DNA of 64,000 nt from Deltaproteobacteria bacterium (GTDB lineage: Bacteria > Desulfobacterota > DSM-4660 > Desulfatiglandales > HGW-15): the NCBI GenBank assembly GCA_020060215.1, contig JAGVAP010000016.1, positions 1 through 64,000 of the forward strand, given 5' to 3'. The translations under genes and the position numbers were made by a program. Positions 18,475 to 26,235 of the stretch are shown one piece after another. Each line of letters starts with the position of its first letter. Within the stretch, counting starts at the first letter, position 1. The notes under the pieces were generated by a model. The model was not told the DNA's origin, ran no database searches, and worked only from the letters and a program-made list of their open reading frames with translations.

Positions 18475-18538
18475 GCCACGAAGTCAGAAGACACGAAGGG
18501 AAGATGTGATCTTCTTGGTGTCTTGGTGTCTTCGTGGC
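18475..18538 (+). repeat. CACGAAGAC palindromic intergenic repeat, copy 1
   Basis: Arms GCCACGAAG and CTTCGTGGC bound a 64-base imperfect palindrome whose inner parts read AGACACGAAG and TTGGTGTCTTGGTGTC. Three more copies lie at 27869, 32291 and 36312, each just after a stop codon. The transcript would fold into a long hairpin. Confidence 0.8.
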
Positions 18539-18601
18539 GGGATTGCTTCCCTCCGGCGTTGACTTAAGGCACCTCCAGGAAATAAACTGGACCGGAACGC
18601 C

Positions 18602-19666
18602 ATGGCCATCTACCTGCCCAATCCGCTCAAGAGTCTGGACCCGGCCCATCGACGGATTGTTCTCCTTTCCTTCGGTGCGCTGTTCGTCATCCTGGTTTTC
18701 ATCCTGCTCGGCACCGGATTGTTCTGGATCAGCCCGGCCGGAAAGGGGACGGAGACCCAGGTTGTCACCGTGGCGGAAGGGGAGCACCCTGGGCAGGTGG
18801 CGGAGGACCTTCATCGAAGAGGGATCATCACCAGCAGAAGAGTCTTCATGCTCTGGGTCAGGGTCCTGGGCCTGGGGAAGCGGATCAAGGCCGGGGAGTA
18901 CGCGCTGAATCCGGGGATGTCGCCGGCGGAGATCCTGGAAAGACTCACCAAGGGGCTTATCCTCACGCACCCCGTCACCATCCCGGAAGGCTACACGCGA
19001 ATGCAGATCGCAACCCTTTTTGAAGAGAAAGGGCTGGCGGAAAGGGAGCAGTTCCTTGCCCTCACCCGGGACCTTGAACTCCTGAAGCGATACGGGATTC
19101 CGGGGCAAAGCATGGAAGGGTATCTGTTTCCGGACACCTACCACTTCGGGAAGGGAGTCTCGGTCCATACGATCGTGGATACGATGGTGAAACGGTTCTT
19201 ACAGCTTTCATCGTCGTTGAGGAAGACCGCCGAAGCATCCGGGTTGAAAATGGAGGAAGTGGTGATCCTTGCCTCGATCGTCGAGAAGGAGACCGGCCTT
19301 GGAGAAGAGCGGCCGATCATCGCCTCCGTCTTCCTCAACCGCATGAAGAAGGGAATGCGCCTCGAAAGCGATCCTACCGTCATCTACGGTTTGGAAAACT
19401 TTGACGGGAACCTCAGGAAAAAGGACCTGCTCCAAGGGACCCCGTACAACACCTATGTGATCCAGGGTCTCACACCGGGGCCCATATGCAATCCGGGGCT
19501 GGATTCGATCAAGGCGGTGCTCTCCCCGGCGAAGACGGATTATCTCTACTTTGTCTCCCGGAATGACGGTTCTCACCATTTCTCAAAGACCCTGGCCGAA
19601 CACAACCGCGCCGTCGAGATATACCAGAAGAAGAAAGCCCCTCCGCCCTCCCGAAAACTTTCTTGA
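18602..19666 (+). CDS. mltG: endolytic transglycosylase MltG
   Basis: MltG cleaves nascent peptidoglycan strands near the membrane and limits glycan length. The 354-residue protein has one N-terminal membrane helix (residues 20-42), a LysM-like region and the YceG catalytic domain. The catalytic glutamate lies in LASIVEKETG. Other family marks are FLNRMKKGMRLESDPTVIYGL, NTYVIQGLTPGPICNPG and DYLYFV. An ATG with AGGAAAT-type weak site precedes it. It is followed directly by the regulated promoter of the catabolic operon. Confidence 0.94.
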   Translation: MAIYLPNPLKSLDPAHRRIVLLSFGALFVILVFILLGTGLFWISPAGKGTETQVVTVAEGEHPGQVAEDLHRRGIITSRRVFMLWVRVLGLGKRIKAGEYALNPGMSPAEILERLTKGLILTHPVTIPEGYTRMQIATLFEEKGLAEREQFLALTRDLELLKRYGIPGQSMEGYLFPDTYHFGKGVSVHTIVDTMVKRFLQLSSSLRKTAEASGLKMEEVVILASIVEKETGLGEERPIIASVFLNRMKKGMRLESDPTVIYGLENFDGNLRKKDLLQGTPYNTYVIQGLTPGPICNPGLDSIKAVLSPAKTDYLYFVSRNDGSHHFSKTLAEHNRAVEIYQKKKAPPPSRKLS

Positions 19667-19693
19667 CAGCCTGGAACTGTATACAGTATACAA
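19663..19693 (+). promoter_or_regulatory. promoter with GntR-type operator for the CoA-transferase operon
   Basis: TTGACA overlaps the mltG stop, and TATACA follows after 18 bases. Overlying the minus-ten region is a perfect palindrome TGTATACAGTATACA (19679-19693). TGTATAC half-sites are typical of FadR/VanR-subfamily GntR regulators. A GntR-FCD regulator is encoded in this operon at 24763, so autorepression relieved by a pathway intermediate is plausible. Confidence 0.6.
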
Positions 19694-19802
19694 AAACTGT
19701 CTTTATCACCACGTGTTCGCTGCATCCCGGAAGAGAAGATCTAGTCCCCCGAGTCGCAAACAACCACAGCCCCTCGCATGAAACCTTCAATGGAGGAACC
19801 TG

Positions 19803-20993
19803 ATGGACCTTTTCAAGAACCTCACCGTCCTTTCCCTTGAGCAGGCAACGGTTCTCCCCTACCTCACCTTTCGTCTTGCGCAGGACGGGATGCAGATCTA
19901 CCGCCTGGAGCACCCGGTCTATGGAGACCCGAACCGGATGATCGGAGAAAACGTCCTCAAAGAAGAGAGGATGAATTCCTATTTTCTCTGCATCAATTCC
20001 GGAAAGAAAGGGCTGACCCTGGACCTCGGTGCACCGGAGGGTCAGGAGATCTTCAAGTCCCTGCTCACGAAGTTGAAGGTCGATATCTTTGCCACCAACC
20101 AACTGCCGAAGAACTACAAGAAGCTGGGTATCGATTACGACAGCATAAAGGCGGTGAAGCCCGACATCATCTGGTTGGGCCTGACCGGGTTCGGCCCGGA
20201 CAGCAATGAGGCTGCGTATGACCCGATCCTGCAGGCGCGGAGCGGTCTGATGGAGCTGACCGGGGAAGCCCATGGAGACCCGCAGGTCATGGGCATACCG
20301 CTGCCCGACATGGGGTGCAGCGTCCACGCCTACGGCGCCGTGATGAAGGCCCTCTTCCAGCGGCAGGCCACGGGAGAAGGTTCGTGCATCCATGTCTCCA
20401 TGTTCGAATCCTCGGTTTCCTGGCTGACCGTCCCCATCACCATCTCCACGACTTTTGGAAAGAGCATCAGCCGGAGGGGGAATACCCACGAGTTCTTCTG
20501 CCCGGTCTCTGTGTACAAGACCGGCAACGGCTTCGTCTACGTGGCGGTGGGAAACGATCGACAGTGGAAGTCGATGGTCTCCGAGGAGATCTTCAAGTCT
20601 CTGGACAGGCCGGAGTACGAGAAAAATGCCGGGCGGATCGGGGACGTCGCGAATCTGAACCGGGCCATCAATCAGATAACCGAGAGACACACCAGCGAGG
20701 AGCTGATCGAGCTGTTCAACCGTATCACCGTGCCCATCAGCAAGATCAAGGCGGTCCCCGATGTGGCGGCCGATCCGCTGGTCGAAAGGAGGCTGCTCTA
20801 CTCGCAGGATCCCAGAACCGGCTTGAGGCTCACCCTGGCTCCCCCGCCCGTGATGACGCCGCATCTTGAGAAGTCCAGGCGCGAAATGTCGTTCCCGCCC
20901 CGTTTCGGGGAGCACAACCAGGAGATCTACGGCAAGACCCTGGGATACTCTCAGGCCCGGCTCGCCTCCCTGCAGGAGAAGAAGGTGATCTGA
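19803..20993 (+). CDS. class III CoA-transferase (CaiB/BaiF family)
   Basis: This 396-residue family III CoA-transferase should move CoA from a donor such as succinyl-CoA to a carboxylic acid. It shows the family's LEQATVLPYLTFRLAQDG opening, GLTLDLGAPEGQEI and the segment GIPLPDMGCSVHAYGA that carries the catalytic aspartate. ATGGAGGAAC precedes the ATG. First in an operon with ETF, acyl-CoA dehydrogenase and a B12 mutase, it corresponds in position and family to IaaL, the phenylsuccinyl-CoA transferase of anaerobic indoleacetate degradation. The substrate assignment is inference. Confidence 0.85.
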   Translation: MDLFKNLTVLSLEQATVLPYLTFRLAQDGMQIYRLEHPVYGDPNRMIGENVLKEERMNSYFLCINSGKKGLTLDLGAPEGQEIFKSLLTKLKVDIFATNQLPKNYKKLGIDYDSIKAVKPDIIWLGLTGFGPDSNEAAYDPILQARSGLMELTGEAHGDPQVMGIPLPDMGCSVHAYGAVMKALFQRQATGEGSCIHVSMFESSVSWLTVPITISTTFGKSISRRGNTHEFFCPVSVYKTGNGFVYVAVGNDRQWKSMVSEEIFKSLDRPEYEKNAGRIGDVANLNRAINQITERHTSEELIELFNRITVPISKIKAVPDVAADPLVERRLLYSQDPRTGLRLTLAPPPVMTPHLEKSRREMSFPPRFGEHNQEIYGKTLGYSQARLASLQEKKVI

Positions 20994-21024
20994 GCGGGGC
21001 CGGATGAAGGAAGGAGACCGGGCT

Positions 21025-21816
21025 ATGAACATCGTCGTGCTGGTGAAGCAGGTTCCCGACACCACGGAAGTCAAGCTGGATCCAAAGACGGGGAATCTCA
21101 TTCGGGAAGGGGTCGAGAGCATCATCAATCCCGATGACAGGCATGCGCTGGAGGCGGCGGTCCGGATCCGGCAGGAGCAGGGGGGCAAGGTTACGGCCCT
21201 TTCCATGGGGCCGGCCCAGGCCGTCGACGCCGTTTCCGAGGCCATGGGGATCGGCGCGGATGAGGGGGTCCTTCTCACGGACCGCGCCTTTGCAGGGGCG
21301 GACACGTGGGCCACTTCGACGACGCTCGGCAAGGCCATCGAGAAGATCGGACAGGTCGACCTGGTCCTCTGCGGCAGGCAGGCGATCGACGGGGACACGG
21401 CGCAGATCGGGCCTCAGGTCGCGGAGTACCTGGGTGTGCCGCAGGTCACCTACGTGTGCGACATCGAGGAGGTCCGAGAGGGCAGCGTCACGGTCAAGAG
21501 GCGTCTCGAGGACGGGTACGAGAGGATCCAGTGCACCCTGCCGGCGTTGCTCACGACCGTCGGCGAGCTGAACAGCCCCCGGTTTCCAAGGGTGGACCTG
21601 CTGATCGACGCCTGCGGGGAGAAGGCCCGCATCCGCACCTGGGACGCGGCGGATCTCGGGCTTCAGACGAGGGATGTGGGGCTCGAGGGGTCGCTCACGA
21701 ATGTGATCAAGACCTTTGCCCCCAAGGTCCAAAGACAAGGGGAGATCCTGGAAGGCGATCCGAGGACGGCGGCGAAGAATCTGGTGGGGAAGCTCAGGGA
21801 AAAGAGGTTGATATAG
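21025..21816 (+). CDS. etfB: electron transfer flavoprotein beta subunit
   Basis: This is the ETF beta subunit, about 263 residues, starting MNIVVLVKQVPDTTE. It has the NPDDRHALEAAVRIRE-type segment, FAGADTWATSTTLGKAI and GRQAIDGDTAQIGPQVAE. These resemble the ETF group paired with ferredoxin-bearing alpha subunits, in which flavin-based electron bifurcation is known. AAGGAGA lies ahead of the ATG at 21025; an earlier in-frame ATG at 21004 has none. It should accept electrons from the acyl-CoA dehydrogenase at 23623. Confidence 0.93.
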   Translation: MNIVVLVKQVPDTTEVKLDPKTGNLIREGVESIINPDDRHALEAAVRIRQEQGGKVTALSMGPAQAVDAVSEAMGIGADEGVLLTDRAFAGADTWATSTTLGKAIEKIGQVDLVLCGRQAIDGDTAQIGPQVAEYLGVPQVTYVCDIEEVREGSVTVKRRLEDGYERIQCTLPALLTTVGELNSPRFPRVDLLIDACGEKARIRTWDAADLGLQTRDVGLEGSLTNVIKTFAPKVQRQGEILEGDPRTAAKNLVGKLREKRLI

Positions 21817-21865
21817 GAAAAAGGCGGAAAACGGAAGAAAGAGCGAGGTCGGGAAGGGCGACCGC

Positions 21866-22201
21866 GATCTGAAGGATAGGACGAAGAGGTTTGCGCTTAA
21901 GATCATCCGTCTGGTTACTTCCCTCCCCGCGAATCGCGTGGGGAATGTGGTTGGGGGGCAGGTGCTCAAGGCCGGAATCTCCATTGGGGCAAACTACCGC
22001 GAGGCCCTGAGAGGGAGGTCGAAAACAGAGTTCATTTCCAAGATCGGGATCGTCGAACAAGAGTCGGATGAGACCCTTTACTGGCTGGAGTTGATAGAGG
22101 AATCAGGTTTGAGTACGGGAAAGTTCATCGATGAACTGATGGCGGAAGCGGATGAGCTGGTCTCGATATTCACGGCAATGGGGCGGAACGCCAAACGCTG
22201 A
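21866..22201 (+). CDS. four-helix bundle (S23/IVP-type) protein lacking a canonical start codon
   Basis: The frame encodes DLKDRTKRFALKIIRLV, then GGQVLKAGISIGANYREA and ETLYWLELIEESG, the pattern of four-helix bundle proteins related to those encoded in 23S rRNA intervening sequences. The frame opens after a stop at 21809, but no ATG, GTG or TTG occurs before residue A of helix 1. The first GTG (21938) would delete the first helix. It is wedged between etfB and etfA and may be a recent intruder with a lost start, or use a rare start such as the CTG at 21869. Function of the family is unknown. Confidence 0.5.
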   Translation, partial: DLKDRTKRFALKIIRLVTSLPANRVGNVVGGQVLKAGISIGANYREALRGRSKTEFISKIGIVEQESDETLYWLELIEESGLSTGKFIDELMAEADELVSIFTAMGRNAKR

Positions 22202-22273
22202 TTCCACCTAATTGGAAAACGGAAGCGAGTGAGGCGGCTATGTTATAGGCCGTAGTGGACGGGAAGCGAACCA

Positions 22274-22306
22274 GATTCCGCCTTCCGCTTTCCGACTTCC
22301 CACTTC
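22274..22306. repeat. 33-base repeat, inverted partner at 25607-25640
   Basis: GATTCCGCCTTCCGCTTTCC followed by GACTTCCCACTTC occurs here. Its reverse complement recurs almost perfectly at 25607-25640 (GGAAGTCGGAAAGCGGAAGG within it). The two copies face each other across etfA, the acyl-CoA dehydrogenase and gntR. Confidence 0.75.
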
Positions 22307-22323
22307 TCTCTTTGGGGGCCCTT

Positions 22324-23511
22324 ATGACCGTCTGGGTAGAGATTGACCTCTGTAACGGATGCAAGCGATGTCTCAAGGCATGCCCCTATGGGGCGGTCGA
22401 GATCACGGGGGGGAAGGCCCATATCCGGGAACGGTGCACATCCTGCGGGGCCTGCCTGCAGGTTTGCAGGGAGCATGCCCTTCAGACGGACGCAAAGCCG
22501 AAAGAGATCCCGGACTTCCGCGACCGGCAGGGAGTCTGGGTGTTTGCGGAGCAGAGGGACGGGGAGCTGGTCCGCGTATCGCTGGAGCTCCTGGGGAAGG
22601 CGCAGTCCCTTGCAGCGGAACTGAAGCAGGAGGTCTCCGCCCTCCTCCTGGGCTTCCATGTCTCCGGACTGGCGCCGGCCCTGATCGAGCATGGGGCGGA
22701 CAGGGTCTACCTCGCCGACGACAGGCTCCTTGAGAGTTACAGGACCAATGCGTACACCGGGGTCATCGCGGACCTTGCAGAGGAGCACAAGCCCAACATC
22801 CTCCTGATGGGCGCTACCCATATCGGGCGCGATCTGGCGCCCAGGGTATCCAGGCGGATCGGTGTTGGGTTGACCGCCGACTGCACCGAGCTGAGCATCC
22901 ACCCCGAGGAAGGGATCCTTCTCCAGACGCGGCCTGCATTCGGCGGGAATGTCATGGCCACCATCGCAAACCGTTACTCGAGACCCCAGATGGCAACGGT
23001 ACGACCCGGCGTCATGGAGGCGGTCCGCAGACCCGGATACAAGGGCGCGGTCATCCACTGCAGCGTGGGCGTGGCGGAGAGGGAGACAGGCACCAGGGTG
23101 CTGGAAAGGGTGCGCGAAAGCAGGAAGCGCGTCAACCTCTCGGAGGCCAGAATCATTGTGGCCGGGGGCAGGGGCGTCGGAGACGCAAAGGGGTTCAGGA
23201 TCCTGGAACAGCTTGCGGCCGTGCTGGGAGGGGAAGTGGCAGGAACCCGTGTGGCTGTGGAAGAGGGCTGGATCCCTTCCGATCGTCAGGTGGGGCAGAC
23301 GGGGCAGTCCGTTCGGCCCGAGGTCTACATCGCCTGCGGTGTGTCCGGGGCCATTCAGCACAGGGCGGGCATGTCCGACTCGCGCTATATCATTGCCGTG
23401 AACAAGGACCGCCGGGCCCCCATCTTCCAGGTGGCGGACTGGGGCATCGTGGGCGACCTGCATGACGTGGTCCCGGCGATGATCGAGGAGTTGAAGGGCA
23501 AGACAGGGTAA
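22324..23511 (+). CDS. etfA: electron transfer flavoprotein alpha subunit with N-terminal ferredoxin domain
   Basis: This is the ETF alpha subunit, about 395 residues. An N-terminal 2x[4Fe-4S] domain carries CNGCKRCLKACP and CTSCGACLQVC (residues 10-50). The ETF alpha fold follows, with FAD-binding GRGVGDAKGFRILEQLA, WIPSDRQVGQTGQSVRP and ACGVSGAIQHRAGM near the end. Ferredoxin-bearing EtfA subunits are known from caffeyl-CoA reductase-type and lactate dehydrogenase-type complexes. The ATG at 22324 is chosen because the ferredoxin fold begins there; the ribosome site is weak. Separated from etfB by the four-helix gene. Confidence 0.92.
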   Translation: MTVWVEIDLCNGCKRCLKACPYGAVEITGGKAHIRERCTSCGACLQVCREHALQTDAKPKEIPDFRDRQGVWVFAEQRDGELVRVSLELLGKAQSLAAELKQEVSALLLGFHVSGLAPALIEHGADRVYLADDRLLESYRTNAYTGVIADLAEEHKPNILLMGATHIGRDLAPRVSRRIGVGLTADCTELSIHPEEGILLQTRPAFGGNVMATIANRYSRPQMATVRPGVMEAVRRPGYKGAVIHCSVGVAERETGTRVLERVRESRKRVNLSEARIIVAGGRGVGDAKGFRILEQLAAVLGGEVAGTRVAVEEGWIPSDRQVGQTGQSVRPEVYIACGVSGAIQHRAGMSDSRYIIAVNKDRRAPIFQVADWGIVGDLHDVVPAMIEELKGKTG

Positions 23512-23515
23512 TTTG

Positions 23516-23582
23516 GTTTGCTCGGTTTTTCTGGTTTCTCTAGGTCACCGAAAGAAACGAAACAGACGGGATAAACCATAGA
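23516..23582 (+). repeat. imperfect palindromic intergenic repeat
   Basis: GGTTTGCTCGGTTTTTCTGG on the left is mirrored by CGAAACAGACGGGATAAACC on the right, with internal GGTTTCT/AGAAACG segments. It fills the etfA-dehydrogenase gap and resembles the other intergenic palindromes only in style, not in sequence. Confidence 0.55.
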
Positions 23583-23622
23583 AACGGAAGGCATGCTTGC
23601 GACGCCTTCCTGAGGGGAAATC

Positions 23623-24756
23623 ATGTTGCGTTCCAATGCGGAAGACCTGGTGCGAAAGACCATGGCCCGGTTCGTGGATACGGAACTCCTCCCCAGGGCC
23701 CAGGAGATCGACCGGAAGGGGGAGTTTCCCCGGGAGATCTTCCTGGAGATGGCCAAAATGGGCGTCTTCGGCATCCGCTACCCGAAGAGCCGCGGGGGCT
23801 CCGGCGGAAGCACGACCCTATACTGCATCATCTGCGAAGAGCTGGCGCGGGGGCTGATGAGCGCAGCCGCGGCCACGGCCATGCAGTGCCTCATGGGAAC
23901 GAACTTCCTCTTTCACTTCGGCACGGAAGAGATGCACAAGGAGTTTTTCCTGCCGGCCATGAGAGGGGAGAAGATCGCATGCTTCTGCCTGACCGAGCCC
24001 GAGGCCGGGGGCGATCTGGGGAGCGTCAGCACGCTGGCTGCCCCCACTGCAGACGGGTACGTAATCAATGGGCTCAAGACCTGGGTGACCAATGGCCCTG
24101 CGGCGAGCTTCTATACGGTCCTTTGCCAGACCGATCCGGCCAAGAAGCTGAGGGGGCTCAATTTCTTCTTTGTCCCGAGGGAGAGTCCCGGAGTGTCGGT
24201 GAGCAAACCCTTTGACCTCCTCGGCACCCGCACCACGCCGATCTGCGAGCTTTCCCTGACCGATGTAAGGATCCCCTCCCATTACATGCTAGGCCAAGAA
24301 GGCCGCGGCACCGACAACCTGCTGGGGATCCTCTCCGAGATCAGGACCATGACCGCTGCGCTAGGGCTCGGCCTTGTCCGCGCCGCCCTGCATGACTGCA
24401 TTCAATATGCCCACGAGAGGGTGGCCTTCGGGAAGCCGATCGGCTCCTACCAGCTCATCCAGGCAAAAGTGGCCGAGCTTGCCGTGGACATGGAGGCGGC
24501 GAAGCTGCTGACCTACAGGGCCACCCACATGATCGACGAAAAGATCTCATGCCTGCCGCAGGCCAGCATGGCCAAGTACTTTGCGACGGAGGCCGCCTGC
24601 AAGGCAGGGGACTATGCGACTCGGATCTTCGGGGCCTACGGATATTCCATGGAGTACACTGCCCAGCGCTATTACAGGGATAATCGCTTCCTACTCTACG
24701 GAGGAGGGACCCACGAGGTCCTTCTGCCGAACATCGCGCGCTGGGTCGGACTGTAG
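23623..24756 (+). CDS. acyl-CoA dehydrogenase
   Basis: This FAD-dependent acyl-CoA dehydrogenase has 377 residues. Family segments include CFCLTEPEAGGDLGS, INGLKTWVTNGPAA, ERVAFGKPIGSYQLIQ and RIFGAYGYSMEYTAQRYYRD. At the usual catalytic glutamate (YEGT in most members) this protein reads LYGGGTHE, so glycine replaces the base. A decarboxylating enzyme could do without it. Context with a mutase, CoA-transferase and ETF points to the role of IaaF, benzylmalonyl-CoA dehydrogenase, in auxin degradation. GAGGGG lies before the ATG. Confidence 0.85.
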   Translation: MLRSNAEDLVRKTMARFVDTELLPRAQEIDRKGEFPREIFLEMAKMGVFGIRYPKSRGGSGGSTTLYCIICEELARGLMSAAAATAMQCLMGTNFLFHFGTEEMHKEFFLPAMRGEKIACFCLTEPEAGGDLGSVSTLAAPTADGYVINGLKTWVTNGPAASFYTVLCQTDPAKKLRGLNFFFVPRESPGVSVSKPFDLLGTRTTPICELSLTDVRIPSHYMLGQEGRGTDNLLGILSEIRTMTAALGLGLVRAALHDCIQYAHERVAFGKPIGSYQLIQAKVAELAVDMEAAKLLTYRATHMIDEKISCLPQASMAKYFATEAACKAGDYATRIFGAYGYSMEYTAQRYYRDNRFLLYGGGTHEVLLPNIARWVGL

Positions 24757-24762
24757 GAGCGT

Positions 24763-25473
24763 ATGCGAGGAGATAGACCATCCCGGAAGGCGAGCCCCCC
24801 TTTGCTGGGGGCGTTACCCGGCAGGAAGCCGCTGGGCCAGCACGTGTTCGAGAACCTGAAGCAGGCCATCATCAAGGGCCAGGTGGCCCCCGGGGACAGG
24901 CTGGTGGAGAGCCGGATCGCAGAGGCCATGGACATCAGCCGGACGCCGGTCCGGGAGGCCATCCACAAGCTGGAGCGGGAGGGGCTTCTGAAGAGGCTCC
25001 CGCGCGGCGGCTTCACCGTCGTGAGCCTCACCCGGGAGGACATCGAGGAGACCTTCGGGATCCGATGCGTGCTGGAGAGCTATGCCGCCCGGCTGGCCGC
25101 AATCAACCACAGGGAGGAGGAACTGAAACCCCTCGAGGAAAAGATCCGGGAGTTCCAGAAGTGCCTGGACAAGGGCAGAATGGATGACCTGCCGAGGATC
25201 AATACGTCTTTTCACAACCTGCTCTACGGTCTCTGCAGGAGCCCCAAACTGATCAAGATGATCAGCGATCTCCGGGATCAGATCTACCGCTTCAGGAGGA
25301 TCATCCTGAACGTGGAGTCCATGGCCAAGGTCAGCAACCAGGACCACCGCTTGATGCTGGAGGCCATGCGAAACCGCGACCTCGCAAAGGTGGAAACCCT
25401 GGTGCAGGAACACATCATGCGGGGCAAGGAGATCGTCCAGAAGGAGTTTGAGAAGAGGTCCAGGGGGTTTTGA
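24763..25473 (+). CDS. GntR family transcriptional regulator (FCD domain)
   Basis: This 236-residue regulator has the winged helix at residues 25-90, including SRIAEAMDISRTPVREAIHKLEREGLL and the wing RGGFTVV, followed by the helical FCD effector domain with FHNLLYGLCRSPKLIKMI and NQDHRLMLEAM. The FCD type binds carboxylic acids, often with a metal. It starts six bases after the dehydrogenase stop and is part of the operon. The palindrome TGTATACAGTATACA at the operon promoter is a suitable binding site. Confidence 0.9.
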   Translation: MRGDRPSRKASPPLLGALPGRKPLGQHVFENLKQAIIKGQVAPGDRLVESRIAEAMDISRTPVREAIHKLEREGLLKRLPRGGFTVVSLTREDIEETFGIRCVLESYAARLAAINHREEELKPLEEKIREFQKCLDKGRMDDLPRINTSFHNLLYGLCRSPKLIKMISDLRDQIYRFRRIILNVESMAKVSNQDHRLMLEAMRNRDLAKVETLVQEHIMRGKEIVQKEFEKRSRGF

Positions 25474-25533
25474 GCCCACGAGTCTTCCGTGTTCAGGGGT
25501 TCAGAGTTCAGTTGAGCCGAAGGAATCGCAACC

Positions 25534-25553
25534 GGGAGGTTGCTCCTGCAGAA
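25534..25553 (+). repeat. GGAGNTTGCTCCTGCAGAA repeat, copy 1
   Basis: GGGAGGTTGCTCCTGCAGAA here matches GGAGCTTGCTCCTGCAGAA at 33259-33277. Both are small self-complementary units (GGAG...CTCC) in gaps after a stop codon. Confidence 0.55.
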
Positions 25554-25606
25554 TGAAAGAAATACTTCGGTGAGCACGGAATAGAATGAGCCGGGGGAAC
25601 CCCATT

Positions 25607-25703
25607 GGAAGGGGGAAGTCGGAAAGCGGAAGGCGGAATCAGGAAGAACGAATAAGCATATAGCGGTCGACCGTAGGATGGGTGGAGCGAAGCGAAACCC
25701 ATC
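25607..25703. repeat. inverted partner repeat plus GATGGGT palindrome
   Basis: 25607-25640 is the inverted copy of 22274-22306. A second unit at 25677-25703 has arms GATGGGT and ACCCATC around GGAGCGAAGCGAA, a pattern seen in dispersed repeats of other proteobacteria. They occupy most of the gap between gntR and the small mutase subunit. Confidence 0.65.
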
Positions 25704-25724
25704 GACTCCGAAGTGGAGCATGTT

Positions 25725-26132
25725 ATGGTGGAAAAGAGGATCAGGGTTCTCCTTGGGAAACCCGGGCTGGATGGACATGACCGGGGTGCAAAGGTGGTTG
25801 CCCATGCCTTGAAGGATGCAGGGATGGAGGTCATCTACACGGGCCTTCATCAGACCGTCCCCGGCATTGTGAAACAGGCGGTGCAGGAGGACGCGGACGT
25901 GATCGGGCTCTCCATCATGTCCGGGGCCCACATCCCGATCTGCAGGAAGCTGATGGACCTCCTGCAGAAGGAAAGCGCCGGCGACGTCCTGGTCGTGGTG
26001 GGCGGCGTGATCCCCAACCGGGACATCCCTCTCCTCAACGATATGGGTGTCCGGGGAGTATTCCCTGGCGGGACCCGTTTCGACGAGATCGTCGGCTTCA
26101 TCCGGGAGAATGTGCGGAAGGAAAGAATGTGA
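25725..26132 (+). CDS. B12-binding small subunit of a methylmalonyl-CoA mutase-type enzyme
   Basis: This 135-residue protein is a complete cobalamin-binding domain. The DXHXXG motif is GHDRGAKVV, preceded by LLGKPGLDG, and the later GLSIMSGAH and VVVGGVIPNRD segments form the rest of the Rossmann-like B12 fold. It supplies cobalamin to the separate large subunit encoded at 26236. A GTG at 25713 is in frame, but the ATG at 25725 gives the normal N terminus. Split subunits are typical for IcmB/HcmB and archaeal-type mutases and for IaaH. Confidence 0.92.
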   Translation: MVEKRIRVLLGKPGLDGHDRGAKVVAHALKDAGMEVIYTGLHQTVPGIVKQAVQEDADVIGLSIMSGAHIPICRKLMDLLQKESAGDVLVVVGGVIPNRDIPLLNDMGVRGVFPGGTRFDEIVGFIRENVRKERM

Positions 26133-26230
26133 ATGTCCAATGTCCAGGTAGGACAAATGCCAAGTGACAAGTGTCCATTGCCCAATGCCCAATGAAAAAT
26201 GACCGATGACAAAGGATCAATGACAAGAGG
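26131..26230 (+). repeat. degenerate CCAATGNC/ATGACAA intergenic repeat
   Basis: About a dozen variants of AATGTCC, CCAATGCC, AATGACC and GATGACAA are strung together from the stop codon of the small subunit to five bases before the large subunit start. The shorter 16265-16306 element is related. No open frame exists here. Confidence 0.6.
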
Positions 26231-26235
26231 TCGTC

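Noticed and set aside
19803..20993. Calling this CoA-transferase a second alpha-methylacyl-CoA racemase
   Set aside because: It lacks the [10 protein letters not shown] and AGHDINY racemase segments that the 61066 protein has.
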